Source of the DNA: Nannocystis punicea
GTDB lineage: Bacteria; Myxococcota_A; Polyangia; Nannocystales; Nannocystaceae
Assembly: GCF_026965555.1 (NCBI RefSeq)
Contig: NZ_CP114040.1
Coordinates: 3,720,001 to 3,784,000 of the forward strand
Length of the DNA stretch: 64,000 nucleotides
Direction: 5' to 3'
A program made the translations under genes and the position numbers. Below, one piece after another: positions 42,963 to 54,191 of this stretch; position 1 is the stretch's first letter; each line of letters opens with the position of its first letter. The notes beneath the pieces were generated by a model. The model made no database searches. It was given only the letters and a program-made list of their open reading frames with translations, and was not told the origin of the DNA.

Positions 42963-44366
42963 TCACAGCGACCAGGCGCTGAGCTGCAGGCGCTCGCCGG
43001 ACACGGGGTCCTCGTCGTGGCTGCGCGGCATGACGATCAGCTCGCCGCACTCGCCGAGGGTGGTAAACAGGAAGCGCCCGCCGGCGATCGTGGCGGCGCC
43101 CGGCAGCGGCGTGACGTCCAGCGTGGCGCCCTGGAGCGACACGCGATGGACCTCGACGGTGCGGTCGGCCAGGAACGGGTTGTCGGGGGCCGGCTTGCGC
43201 ACGACCGGGATCGTCAGGTGATCGCCCGACAGGTACATCTCGCGCGTCCGCGGCAGCCCCAGGTCGTCCGCGACCGCGAACTCGGCCTCCCACAGCGGGC
43301 CGCCGTCGCCGGCGGTGCGGGCCAGGAGGCGCAGCGTCCCGGTGTTCAGATCGCCCGCCATCACCGCCCAGCCGTCGGGGATGGCGACTGCACCGATCAC
43401 GTGCGGCAAGTCGGGTCGGTCGAGCTCGACCAGCCACTCGAGATCGCCGGCGCTGTCGAGGCCGCGCAGGATCACGCGGGACGTGTCTCCCGACTCGGAG
43501 GCGTAAGCGACCAGCGCCGCGCCGTCCTCGCGCGAGGCCAGCGCGCCCAGCTTGCCCGCGGCCACCGACACGACCTCGATCGACTCGGTCGCGACGTCGC
43601 CCGGCGCGAGCCTGGCCATCTGGACCGGCGCCTCGCCGTCGAGGCCGAGCAACACCGGGACGTCGAGCTGTCCCATCAACCACCACGCGGCCTTCCAGTC
43701 GACCAGCTCGGCGCTGGCTTTCGGCGTCCCGTCGCTGGCGAAGCGCGCGACCCATTTCACCTCCGGCGTCTCGTCGCCCATGACCCAGCTCTGCCGGCCC
43801 GTGAGCAGCAAGGAGTCGTCGACGTCGCGCTGGATGGCGAACACTGTCCCGCTCCCCGGCAGCAGGTCGCCCTGGTGGAACCCGAGCGGCTCGCCGGTCG
43901 CCGAGGTGAGCAGGACGCCGGGGCCGAACTTGTTGGTGAAGCCGTCGCGCGCCATGAACGGCACCGCGAGCCGCCCGTCGGCCATGGTCGTGATGCCGAA
44001 CTGGTACTCGATCACTTCCAGGCCGGCGTCGCCCGGCGGCTCGATCACTGTCGACCACAACGGCGTGAATGGAGGCTGTCCTTCGGGACATGTCACTGGT
44101 TCACCGGTGGTGTCGCCGGTGTCGCTCGTGCTCGTGCTCGTGCTCGTGGTCGGGTCGCCCTCGGTGGTCTCGGTGCCGGTCGTCGAGGGCAGGGGCGCGC
44201 CGGTGGTCGGGTCCGGCGGCTCCGCGCTCGTGCTCGTGGTGGTGGTCGGGGTGCTCGAGTCGGTCTCGTCGGTGGCGGTATCGCCCGGCTCGGCGGGCAC
44301 GTTCGGCCCGCAGGCGGCGGACAGGAGGAGGCCGAGGAGGGGCAGGCGGGGGTTCCGTAGGCGCAT
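42963..44366 (-). CDS. Lipoprotein with Thr-rich linker and propeller-like domain
   Basis: 467 aa from ATG 44366, giving signal 'LPLLGLLLSAAC' (Cys 19). A Thr/Ser/Glu linker spans ~25-90, then 'TCPEGQPPFTPLWSTVI' begins the folded part. It has repeated beta-blade features ('ESGDTSRVILRGLDSAGDLEWLVELD', 'LRLLARTAGDGGPLWEAEF') like delta-60/quinoprotein-type repeats. One exact palindrome occurs at the linker-domain border. It converges with the kelch gene. Function unknown. Confidence 0.68.
   Translation of the reverse strand: MRLRNPRLPLLGLLLSAACGPNVPAEPGDTATDETDSSTPTTTTSTSAEPPDPTTGAPLPSTTGTETTEGDPTTSTSTSTSDTGDTTGEPVTCPEGQPPFTPLWSTVIEPPGDAGLEVIEYQFGITTMADGRLAVPFMARDGFTNKFGPGVLLTSATGEPLGFHQGDLLPGSGTVFAIQRDVDDSLLLTGRQSWVMGDETPEVKWVARFASDGTPKASAELVDWKAAWWLMGQLDVPVLLGLDGEAPVQMARLAPGDVATESIEVVSVAAGKLGALASREDGAALVAYASESGDTSRVILRGLDSAGDLEWLVELDRPDLPHVIGAVAIPDGWAVMAGDLNTGTLRLLARTAGDGGPLWEAEFAVADDLGLPRTREMYLSGDHLTIPVVRKPAPDNPFLADRTVEVHRVSLQGATLDVTPLPGAATIAGGRFLFTTLGECGELIVMPRSHDEDPVSGERLQLSAWSL
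44077..44090. repeat. Dispersed palindrome copy, TGTCC-TTCG-GGACA
   Basis: Exact copy inside the lipoprotein gene. On the coding strand TGT|CCC|GAA|GGA|CAG gives C-P-E-G-Q. Identical in sequence to the intergenic copy at 11105. Confidence 0.7.
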
Positions 44367-44606
44367 GCGAGGGATTGCCGCGCAGCCTCGCGGCGCTGAC
44401 GGACGTCGATCGGAATCGGCCGCGGCGCGCACATGCGGAGGTGCGCGCGAGGCGGGTTCGCGGGGTTCGCGGCGCGGTCGATCCAGTGATCGAAAACCGG
44501 GGCGGCGTTACTCGACAGTACGACGTTCGGAGCCGCTGGACCGGCGGCTCCGCGTGTGGAGACCCGACTCCAAATCGCTCCTGTTTCGCCGCGAAGGACT
44601 CCGACC

Positions 44607-45530
44607 ATGACCCGACTTTCCTCCGTGTTCGCCCATCGCATTCTCGTCTCGCTGGTACTCACCGGCGGCCTGGCCGTCAGCGGCTGTATCGAGGACATGA
44701 CCGCCGAGGAGGCGGAGGCCGATCCGGCCGCGTTCCTCGGCGACGAGGAGTGGTGGGACGCGGGCCCGCCCGCCGGCGAGGAGGCGATCGAGCCCCTCGA
44801 CGACCTCCGCGCGGAGACCGAGATCGCGGCCGCGCCGGCGTTCCAGCTGCCGTTCCCGTGCGGCCAGGTGTGGGCCGGCCAGACCCGCTCCAATCACAGC
44901 CCGGTCAATTCGGTCGACTTCAACCGCGCGGACGACATCGGCGACACGGTCGTCGCGGCGGCGGCCGGCAAGGTCACGCGCGTCGCCAACGAGGGCAACG
45001 TCAGCTACGGCCGCTGGGTCGAGATCGATCACGGCGGCGGCTACCGCACCCGCTACGCGCACCTCAACTCGCAGAGCGTGTCGGTCGGGCAGAGCGTCAG
45101 CCAGGGCCAGAAGATCGGCACCGTCGGCAGCACCGGCGGCTCGACGGGCCCGCACCTGCACTACGAGCAGCGCCTGAACGGCACCGCGCAGAAGCCGGTG
45201 TTCAACGGCGCGACCGCGCTGTTCTTCGGCACCAAGAACTACACCAGCAAGAACAAGTGCGGCGGCGGCGGCGGCGGCAGCAGCGTCACCGGCACCGTGA
45301 ACACCAGCGGCCTGCCGCTGACCGTGCGCTCGTCCCCGAGCACCGGCGCGACCGCGGTCGGCTCGGTCGCCGACGGCGCGAAGGTGACGATCACCTGCCA
45401 GAAGCACGGCACCTCGGTCACCGGCACCTACGGCACGACGACGCTGTGGGACTACATCGGCAACGGCTACGTCTCCGACGCCTACGTCAGCACCGGCTCC
45501 GACGGCCAGGTCGCCCCGACCTGCAACTGA
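44607..45530 (+). CDS. M23-family (LytM-like) peptidase lipoprotein with SH3-like tail
   Basis: 307 aa. GAAGGA lies 8 bases before ATG 44607. Lipobox 'AVSGC' (Cys 27). The peptidase domain (~75-200) shows 'NHSPVNSVDFN' (first zinc His and Asp in a LasA/beta-lytic-like spacing), 'HGGGYRTRYAHL' and the 'GPHLHYE' HxH motif. M23 enzymes cut peptide bridges of cell walls. A Gly-rich linker and an SH3b-like domain ('LTVRSSPSTGATAVGSVADG') complete it, typical for wall binding. Could act on prey walls or on its own envelope; sequence does not decide. Confidence 0.85.
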   Translation: MTRLSSVFAHRILVSLVLTGGLAVSGCIEDMTAEEAEADPAAFLGDEEWWDAGPPAGEEAIEPLDDLRAETEIAAAPAFQLPFPCGQVWAGQTRSNHSPVNSVDFNRADDIGDTVVAAAAGKVTRVANEGNVSYGRWVEIDHGGGYRTRYAHLNSQSVSVGQSVSQGQKIGTVGSTGGSTGPHLHYEQRLNGTAQKPVFNGATALFFGTKNYTSKNKCGGGGGGSSVTGTVNTSGLPLTVRSSPSTGATAVGSVADGAKVTITCQKHGTSVTGTYGTTTLWDYIGNGYVSDAYVSTGSDGQVAPTCN

Positions 45531-45614
45531 GCCCGCGCGAATCTACGGAGCGCCGGATTGCGAGCACCCCGTGCTCGCGCCGGCGCTCGGTTCGTTTGTG
45601 CATCGTCCGCGGTG

Positions 45615-47552
45615 TCAGCGGCAGGTCGGCAGCGCGCCGGTCGAGGTCACCTGGAACGTGACGAGCCGCGCCGGCTGCCCGCGGTCGATCGCGACCGACA
45701 GCTTGGCGGTGCCCTTGTCGCACTCGAGGCCGTAGACGACCTCGCGCGGGCCGCGGACCTCGAGCGGCTCGCCGAGGTGGCAGGCGCCGTGCTCGAACTT
45801 CGCGTCGGCGAGCGTGCGCGTCAGCGTCGAGCGGCGGTAGCCGGGCGAGAAGTGGTCGAGGAAGGTGGCCTCGTCGAATTGCGCGAGCAGCGGCGCGGCG
45901 GCCTCGGCGAGCGCCTGCACCTCGGGGGCAGGTTTTCCGGCCAGCCAGGAGAGGGTGAAGCCGGAGATCTTCGGCGTCTGCGCGCTGGTGAGGTTGACCG
46001 TCAGCTCGGCGTCGCCGTGCTCGCACTTGGCCTTGTACACGCCGGACCACGGGCTCGTGGCTCGCTTGATCTTCCCGAGAGTGCAGGCGCCGAGGCCGTC
46101 GTGCAGCCACTGCATCTCGGCGGTCAGGAGCTTGGCGTTGCCGGCGGCCTTCCAGTCGTGCGTGCTCCACTCGCCGAACTTCGCCGGATCCCAGGCCGGG
46201 TACAGGCCGACGATCCGCTCCGCCGCCTGCGTCAGCTCCGGCAGCGGCTGCGCGGCGCGGCCCGCCAGCGCCCCGCCGTCGGCCAGCACGCGCTGGATCT
46301 GGACCGCGATCCCGTCGGTGTCGGTCCAGCCCGCGTTGCCGAGCACGATGATGCCGACACCCGCGTTCGGGAACATCCGGATCGTGGCGAAGTAGCCCTC
46401 GAGCGCGCCGTTGTGGCCGACGACGTAGGAGGCCTCGCAGTTGTGGCCGACGCTCCACGGGAAGCCCACGCCCGACGCGCCGCCGTCGACGCCGCCGGCG
46501 ATCGCCTCGTCGGCGGTGGTGCGCGCGCGGAAGCTGCGGAGCGCGCGGAGCCGCTGGGCCTCGCGCAGGGTCGAGCGAGCGATCGGGCCGTCGTCGGCGC
46601 CGCCGCGCGGCGGCCAGGCGTCGAGCTGGAAGGTGACGAAGCGGGCGAGGTCGGCGACGGTCGACCACAAGCCGCCGGCGGCGCTGAGCGCACTGTGACG
46701 GCCCGAGGTGGTGGCGACGATCTTGCCGTCGACGGCCACGTGCCCGCGGGTGCGGCGATCTTCCGGCAGCTCGGTCTGCTCCCACACGGTCTCGTTCATG
46801 GCGAGCGGCTGCAGGACGGCGTCGCGGATCGCCTCGCCGAACGGCTTGCCGCTGGCGGCGGCGATGACGTGACCGAGCAGGACGAAGCCGAGGTTCGAGT
46901 ACTCCGAGCTGATCCCCGGCGGGCGCAGCAGCGACAGGCCGTCGATCGCCTGCATCACCTCCTCGCGGGTGTGCGGGTTGCCGCCGACGCTGAGCGGCAG
47001 GTCGGGGTCGCGCGGCAGGCCTGCGGTGTGGGTGAGGATGTCGCGCACGGTCAGCGGCCGCGCGTCGGCGTTGGGGTAGACGAGCTTGTTGAGCTCGGGG
47101 AGGAGGTTGGCGGCGGGGGCGTCGAGGTCGAGCGCGCCCTCGTCGGCCATGCGCAGGGCGGTCATGCCCGAGAAGACCTTGGTGATCGAGCCGATCCGGA
47201 ACGCGGTGTGGACGTCGACCGCGCCGCCGCCCTCGACCTGGCGCACGCCGAAGCCCTCGCCGAACGCGAGCTGGCCGTCGACGACGACGCCGACGGCGAG
47301 GCCGATCAGGCGATCGTCGGCGACGATCTTGGCGACCGTGTCGTGGAGCTTCGGCTGCAGGGCCGCGACCTTCTCCGCCCGCTTGGCGTCGGTGAACACG
47401 GTCGGCGGCACCTCACGCACCGCCATCACCGGCCCGCTGCGCGCCTCGAGCGGGACGAGCGCGGACCCGGGCGCGGTGTCGGGCCTTGGCGCGTGGGCAC
47501 ATGCGAGCCCGAGAGCGGCGATGAACGACGGCTGAGCGATGCAACGACGCAT
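45615..47552 (-). CDS. Serine beta-lactamase/D-aminopeptidase-like hydrolase
   Basis: 645 aa from ATG 47552; an ATACT -10 sits seven bases upstream. Signal 'FIAALGLAC' with a possible lipobox Cys. The class C-type domain (~65-420) has the SxxK nucleophile in 'GSITKVFSG', the Tyr-x-Asn motif in 'SEYSNLGFVLLGH', 'LTHTAGLP', and 'VGHNGALEGY' in place of KTG. The C-terminal ~200 residues form two extra domains with Cys pairs ('LGACTLGKI', 'KFEHGACHLGE'). Family members hydrolyse D-peptides, esters or beta-lactams; the long tail argues against a simple resistance enzyme. Confidence 0.85.
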   Translation of the reverse strand: MRRCIAQPSFIAALGLACAHAPRPDTAPGSALVPLEARSGPVMAVREVPPTVFTDAKRAEKVAALQPKLHDTVAKIVADDRLIGLAVGVVVDGQLAFGEGFGVRQVEGGGAVDVHTAFRIGSITKVFSGMTALRMADEGALDLDAPAANLLPELNKLVYPNADARPLTVRDILTHTAGLPRDPDLPLSVGGNPHTREEVMQAIDGLSLLRPPGISSEYSNLGFVLLGHVIAAASGKPFGEAIRDAVLQPLAMNETVWEQTELPEDRRTRGHVAVDGKIVATTSGRHSALSAAGGLWSTVADLARFVTFQLDAWPPRGGADDGPIARSTLREAQRLRALRSFRARTTADEAIAGGVDGGASGVGFPWSVGHNCEASYVVGHNGALEGYFATIRMFPNAGVGIIVLGNAGWTDTDGIAVQIQRVLADGGALAGRAAQPLPELTQAAERIVGLYPAWDPAKFGEWSTHDWKAAGNAKLLTAEMQWLHDGLGACTLGKIKRATSPWSGVYKAKCEHGDAELTVNLTSAQTPKISGFTLSWLAGKPAPEVQALAEAAAPLLAQFDEATFLDHFSPGYRRSTLTRTLADAKFEHGACHLGEPLEVRGPREVVYGLECDKGTAKLSVAIDRGQPARLVTFQVTSTGALPTCR

Positions 47553-47727
47553 CCCGGCGAGTATGGTCCGGGCCGCGCGGCCGGAGGTTGAGGCGGTCGA
47601 CAGCGACGCCGGCGTGCGTTGCCGCTGTGCAGCGCGCCACCCTCGAGAGGCGCGAGCGCCCGCCGTCGATGCGCACGCGCGGTGGCGGCCGCGCCGCTCG
47701 CTGTCGGGCGTCATCGCCGAGGCCCGC

Positions 47728-48897
47728 TCACGAGCCCTGCGACGGCCCCTCGAGGAGCACGCGGCGGAACACCTCCGAGAGCTCGCTCTGTCGCTCTTCG
47801 CCGGGCAGCGGAGCGGCCAGGACCCGCTCCGCCCGGGTGTGCCCCTTGCCGTCGCGGTGGACCGTGTAGAGGCGCTGGTCGGGGTCGTGGAGATCGAGGC
47901 CGGCGAGGATCGCCGGGTTGTGGGTGGTGATCAGGATCTGCTTGCCGTACCGGGCCGCGAGCGCGACGAGCCGGCGCATCAGCTCCGTGCACAGCCTGGG
48001 GTCGAGCGAGGCGTCGAGGTTGTCGATGGCGAACAGCCTCGGGGTGTCGGGGCTGATGACGAGGGCGAAGTAGAACAGGAGGAACAGGAAGCCCTCGTTG
48101 GCGCTGCGCTGGTCGAAGGTCTCCAGCGGGCTGCCCTCGGGCGCGGCCAGCCAGCGGTCGCGGATCCGCAGGGTGCGCTCGTACGGGGCCAGGTCGGTGC
48201 TGATCTGGAGGTCCTCGAACCAGTCGACGAGGCGCAGGTTGTCGCGCAGCTCGGCCAGGCGCGCCGGGTCGGCGGCGAGCTGCTTCAGCAGCTGGAACAG
48301 GCCCTCGCCGCGGATGCCGAGCGGGAGGATCTGGCCCTCCTGGGCGAAGCTCCGCAGGGCGTCGTTCTCGGGCGAGTAGATCAGGAAGGACTTCAGCGGG
48401 TCGAAGTTGTCGCGGAGGAAGATCTGGGCGAGGCGGGCGTCGACGAACTCCGCCAGCTCCTCCTCGCTGACGCGCTCGTCGTCGCCCTGGATCACCGAGC
48501 GGAAGGCGGTGCGGAAGCTGTCGAGGAGCAGCGTCTCCTTGGGCGAGCGGATGCCTCGCTCGCCGAGGACCGTCTTCCAGAAGCCGCGGCGCGTCGGCGC
48601 CGTCTCGACGTGGAAGCCGACGCGCTCCGGGCCCTGGGCGAGGCGGATGTCGATCTTCGTGTCGTCGTCGACCGCGAAGGCCGAGCGCATGAAGCGGGGC
48701 TCGGTGGTGCGGATCCCCCGGCTGGCGAGGAACTCGTGGTCGAGCTTGTCGCCGAGCGCCGCCCCGGCGAACGCGAACGCCTCGAGGATGTTGGTCTTGC
48801 CCGCCCCGTTGTCGCCGGTCAGCACGGTCACGCGGCCCGGCTCGAGGCGGAGGTCGCGGAGGGACTTGTAGTTCTTGACCTGGAACTCGGTGAGCAC
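47728..48897 (-). CDS. RecF/OLD-like AAA ATPase, stand-alone
   Basis: 389 aa from GTG. N-terminal 'FQVKNYKSLRDLRLEPGRVTVLTGDNGAGKTNILEAF' features contain the Walker A 'GDNGAGKTN' at ~28-36. The ABC-like half follows: signature-like region 'SANEGFLFLLFYFALV', Walker B 'RLFAIDNLDASLD', and H-loop 'ILITTHNPAIL'. The layout is that of AAA_15/AAA_21 single-chain ATPases. Related proteins pair with nucleases in defence systems (OLD/Gabija, AbiL-type), but no TOPRIM or nuclease gene is adjacent, so no system can be claimed. It lies after gcvP on the same strand (129 bp, terminator between). Confidence 0.82.
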   Translation of the reverse strand: MLTEFQVKNYKSLRDLRLEPGRVTVLTGDNGAGKTNILEAFAFAGAALGDKLDHEFLASRGIRTTEPRFMRSAFAVDDDTKIDIRLAQGPERVGFHVETAPTRRGFWKTVLGERGIRSPKETLLLDSFRTAFRSVIQGDDERVSEEELAEFVDARLAQIFLRDNFDPLKSFLIYSPENDALRSFAQEGQILPLGIRGEGLFQLLKQLAADPARLAELRDNLRLVDWFEDLQISTDLAPYERTLRIRDRWLAAPEGSPLETFDQRSANEGFLFLLFYFALVISPDTPRLFAIDNLDASLDPRLCTELMRRLVALAARYGKQILITTHNPAILAGLDLHDPDQRLYTVHRDGKGHTRAERVLAAPLPGEERQSELSEVFRRVLLEGPSQGS

Positions 48898-48973
48898 GGG
48901 GCGCCAGGCTTACCGCCCCGCTGCGGGACGGTCAACGCGCCGCGCGCGACGCGGGGGCTCTGTCATCACTTCT

Positions 48974-48999
48974 GCATCCGAGCGCGCGGGCTCGGATGC
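48974..48999 (-). terminator. Terminator hairpin of gcvP
   Basis: GCATCCGAGC and GCTCGGATGC form a perfect 10-bp stem with a six-base loop, 27 bases past the gcvP stop on the minus strand. Confidence 0.65.
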
Positions 49000-49026
49000 T
49001 GCGCGCTCGCGCGGCGAGCTCGACCG

Positions 49027-51933
<2,907 letters not shown>

Positions 51934-51998
51934 CGGCGGAGCGCATAGTAGCCGCGCGCTCTCGGGCCCCCAGGCCCCTCAGGCGAGAGTTTGGGCAC

Positions 51999-53228
51999 TC
52001 ACCGCCACGCGCTCATGGCGTCGACGATCGTGCGCGCCGCCTCGGGCCGGGCCGCGGTGCGCATGGCGTTGCTCATGGTCTGGAGCCGCTCCGGCGACTG
52101 GAGCAGACCGGCGAGCGCGGCCGTCAGCGCCTCTGGCGTCCACTCCGACTCGCGCAGGAGCACCGCGCCGCCGGCGTCGACCAGCGCGCGGGCGTTCCAC
52201 TCCTGGTGATTGTCGGTCGCGTGCGGGAAGGGCACCAGCACCGCGGGCTTGCCGACCGCGGTGAGCTCCGACAGCGAGGTGGCGCCGGCGCGGCACAGCA
52301 CCAGGTCGCACCAGGCGTACGGCGTGGCCATGTCCTTGAGGAAGGCGGCCACGCGCGCGCGCGGCTCGCCGAGGCCGAGGGCGGCGTAGCGGTCACGAAC
52401 CCGCTCATCGTCGCCCTTGCCGGTCTGGTGCCAGATCTCGAGGCCCGGCAGGCGCGCGAGCAAGGCGGGCAGGGCGGCCAGGACCGCGTCGTTGATCGCG
52501 CGGGCGCCCTGCGAGCCGCCGAACACGAACAGGCGCGGGCCGTGCGGCGCCGCGACCGCGGCGGTGGTCTCGCCGGCGGCGACCAGCTGACCGAGGATCT
52601 GGCGGCGGATCGGGTTGCCGGCGAGGACGACCTTGCGCGCGGGGAACCGACTGCGGACGTCAGGGAAGGTGCAGAAGACCTTGCGCACCAGGCGAGACAG
52701 GATGCGGTTGGTGATCCCGGGGATGCTGTTCTGCTCGAGGATGGCGGTCGGAATCCGCAGCATCGACGCGGTCGCTACCACCGGCCCCGAGGCGTAGCCG
52801 CCGACGCCGACGACCACGTCGGGCCGCAGCCGCCGCAGCAGGCGGAGGCTCTGCCACCACGCCCGCGGCAGGCGCAGGAGGCCGCGCACGAGGCCCGTCA
52901 GGCCGCGGCCCTTGATGCCGGCGACGTCGATCAGCTCGAGCGGATAACCATTCTCGGGCACCGCGCGGGCCTCGATGCCGCGGGACGTGCCGACGAAGTG
53001 GACCTCGCCGCCGCGGGCCCGGATCTCCTCGGCCAGGGCGATGCCGGGGAACAGGTGCCCACCGGTGCCGCCGCCGGCGATCACCACCCGCAGGCCGGCG
53101 GTGGTCGCCGCCGCCGCGCCGGGGCGCACCGCCGGGGCCGGGCTCGCGGCCGTCACAGCCTCGCCGTCGCGCAGCAGGATCCGCGGCAGAACGGGGGTTT
53201 CGGCGGTGGTGGCGAGGGCGCGGGTCAT
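51999..53228 (-). CDS. murG: UDP-N-acetylglucosamine transferase of peptidoglycan synthesis (MurG)
   Basis: 409 aa. Transfers GlcNAc to lipid I, forming lipid II, at the inner face of the membrane. Motifs: 'VIAGGGTGGHLFPGIALAEE' at ~48-67, 'DVVVGVGGYASGPVV', 'EQNSIPGITNR', 'FVFGGSQGARAIND', 'RAGATSLSELTAVGKPAVLVPFPHATDNHQ' features. The N-terminal ~45 residues before the Rossmann strand are an Ala/Pro-rich extension; an internal start is possible. No other mur/fts genes adjoin, so murG is outside the usual division cluster here. It is followed by gcvP on the same strand. Confidence 0.95.
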   Translation of the reverse strand: MTRALATTAETPVLPRILLRDGEAVTAASPAPAVRPGAAAATTAGLRVVIAGGGTGGHLFPGIALAEEIRARGGEVHFVGTSRGIEARAVPENGYPLELIDVAGIKGRGLTGLVRGLLRLPRAWWQSLRLLRRLRPDVVVGVGGYASGPVVATASMLRIPTAILEQNSIPGITNRILSRLVRKVFCTFPDVRSRFPARKVVLAGNPIRRQILGQLVAAGETTAAVAAPHGPRLFVFGGSQGARAINDAVLAALPALLARLPGLEIWHQTGKGDDERVRDRYAALGLGEPRARVAAFLKDMATPYAWCDLVLCRAGATSLSELTAVGKPAVLVPFPHATDNHQEWNARALVDAGGAVLLRESEWTPEALTAALAGLLQSPERLQTMSNAMRTAARPEAARTIVDAMSAWR

Positions 53229-53248
53229 GACGCCGGGATATAGACCCT

Positions 53249-53728
53249 TCATTCCGAAGAGGCCAATTGGCGGCGTGTGGCGTCGCCGGTGCGGGTCCAG
53301 ATCTTGACCAGCTTGTCGACGCGGGTGCGGTCCTGCACGAGGTCGGCCAGCCGCTGGCCGTCGAGGACCTCGAGGAAGCGCTCGCGTGCCTGCGCCAGCG
53401 CGCGCACGAGGCCGCACGCCGGCACGATCGGGCAGGTGTTGTGCGCGTGGTCGAAGCACTCGACCACGTGGAAGTGCGGCTCGGTGGCGCGGACGACCTC
53501 GCCGACGCTGACGTCGGCCGGGTCGCGCGCGAGCCGCAGGCCGCCGCCGCGCCCGCGCGCCGACTCGACGTAGCCGAGCCGCGCCAGCTGGTGCGCGACT
53601 TTGACCAGGTGGTGGTTCGAGATCCCGTAGGCGGCGCTGACCTCGGCGACCGGCACCAACCGGTCCGGGTGCACCGCCAGATAGAGGAGGGTGCGCAGGG
53701 CGTAGTCGGTGAACTGTGTGAGCTGCAT
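53249..53728 (-). CDS. nsrR: Rrf2-family regulator, NsrR type
   Basis: 159 aa. Winged helix: 'MQLTQFTDYALRTLLYLAVHP', then 'ISNHHLVKVAHQLARLGYVESARGRGGGLRLAR' features, the recognition part of NsrR. Three Cys at 91, 99 and 105 (C-x7-C-x5-C) match the [Fe-S]-ligand spacing of NsrR proteins. NsrR releases DNA when NO destroys its cluster. It is divergent from a truncated haemoglobin/reductase operon, with an inverted repeat between, so autoregulation and NO control of the operon are expected. Confidence 0.85.
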   Translation of the reverse strand: MQLTQFTDYALRTLLYLAVHPDRLVPVAEVSAAYGISNHHLVKVAHQLARLGYVESARGRGGGLRLARDPADVSVGEVVRATEPHFHVVECFDHAHNTCPIVPACGLVRALAQARERFLEVLDGQRLADLVQDRTRVDKLVKIWTRTGDATRRQLASSE

Positions 53729-53751
53729 GTTCGAGCTGGCCTCGCGGACAG

Positions 53752-53778
53752 AAAATATGTATTAAGGATACAACTTTT
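53752..53778. promoter_or_regulatory. NsrR/Rrf2-type operator between nsrR and the globin operon
   Basis: AAAATATGTAT and ATACAACTTTT are 11-bp arms with two mismatches around TAAGG; the inner TGTAT-N5-ATACA is perfect. It is the most AT-rich spot in the neighbourhood and lies 24 bases from the nsrR start and 33 from the globin start. It resembles the general AT-rich, ATGTAT/ATACAT character of NsrR sites. Confidence 0.65.
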
Positions 53779-53810
53779 CCGGCGCGAGTCCGGAGGGAGC
53801 AGGAGACGAG

Positions 53811-54188
53811 ATGACGAGCCTCTACGACGAACTGGGCGGCGCCGTGGCCATCGACGCCGCGGTCGACATCTTCTACCGCAAGGTCATGGCCGACGCGAAG
53901 CTGGCGCCCTACTTCGACGACGTCGACATGGAGCGGCAGGCGGCCAAGCAGAAGGCGTTCTTGACGATGGTGACCGGCGGCCCGGCGAACTACAGCGGCC
54001 GCGACATGCGCCGCGCGCACGCTCACCTGGTGGCGGAGGGCATCGACGACAGCCACTTCGACGCGGTCGTCGGCCACCTCGCCGGCACGCTCAAGGAGCT
54101 CGGGGTCGACGATGCCAAGATCGCCCGCGTCGGCGCGGTCGCCGAGTCGGTCCGCAACGACGTCCTGGGCCGCAGCCCGGCGGTGTGA
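53811..54188 (+). CDS. glbN: Group I truncated haemoglobin
   Basis: 125 aa, a normal trHbN length. 'LYDELGGAVAIDAAVDIFYRKV' features include B10 Tyr 22. 'GGPANYSGRDMRRAHAHL' places the proximal haem His at 70. Group I globins oxidise NO to nitrate with bound O2 and need electrons from a reductase. The next gene, three bases later, encodes one. GGAG upstream serves as ribosome binding site. Controlled most likely by the divergent NsrR. Confidence 0.92.
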   Translation: MTSLYDELGGAVAIDAAVDIFYRKVMADAKLAPYFDDVDMERQAAKQKAFLTMVTGGPANYSGRDMRRAHAHLVAEGIDDSHFDAVVGHLAGTLKELGVDDAKIARVGAVAESVRNDVLGRSPAV

Positions 54189-54191
54189 GCC

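Noticed and set aside
45615..47552. Beta-lactam resistance gene
   Set aside because: The SxxK and YxN motifs are shared by many D-peptidases and esterases. The KTG position is changed and there is a 200-residue extra tail, so resistance cannot be inferred.
47728..48897. RecF/OLD-like ATPase as part of an anti-phage defence system
   Set aside because: No adjacent nuclease, TOPRIM or helicase gene. It sits among housekeeping genes, so a defence role is unsupported.
51934..51998. Possible glycine riboswitch before gcvP
   Set aside because: Only 65 bases separate gcvP from murG, and no paired aptamer-like motifs are visible.
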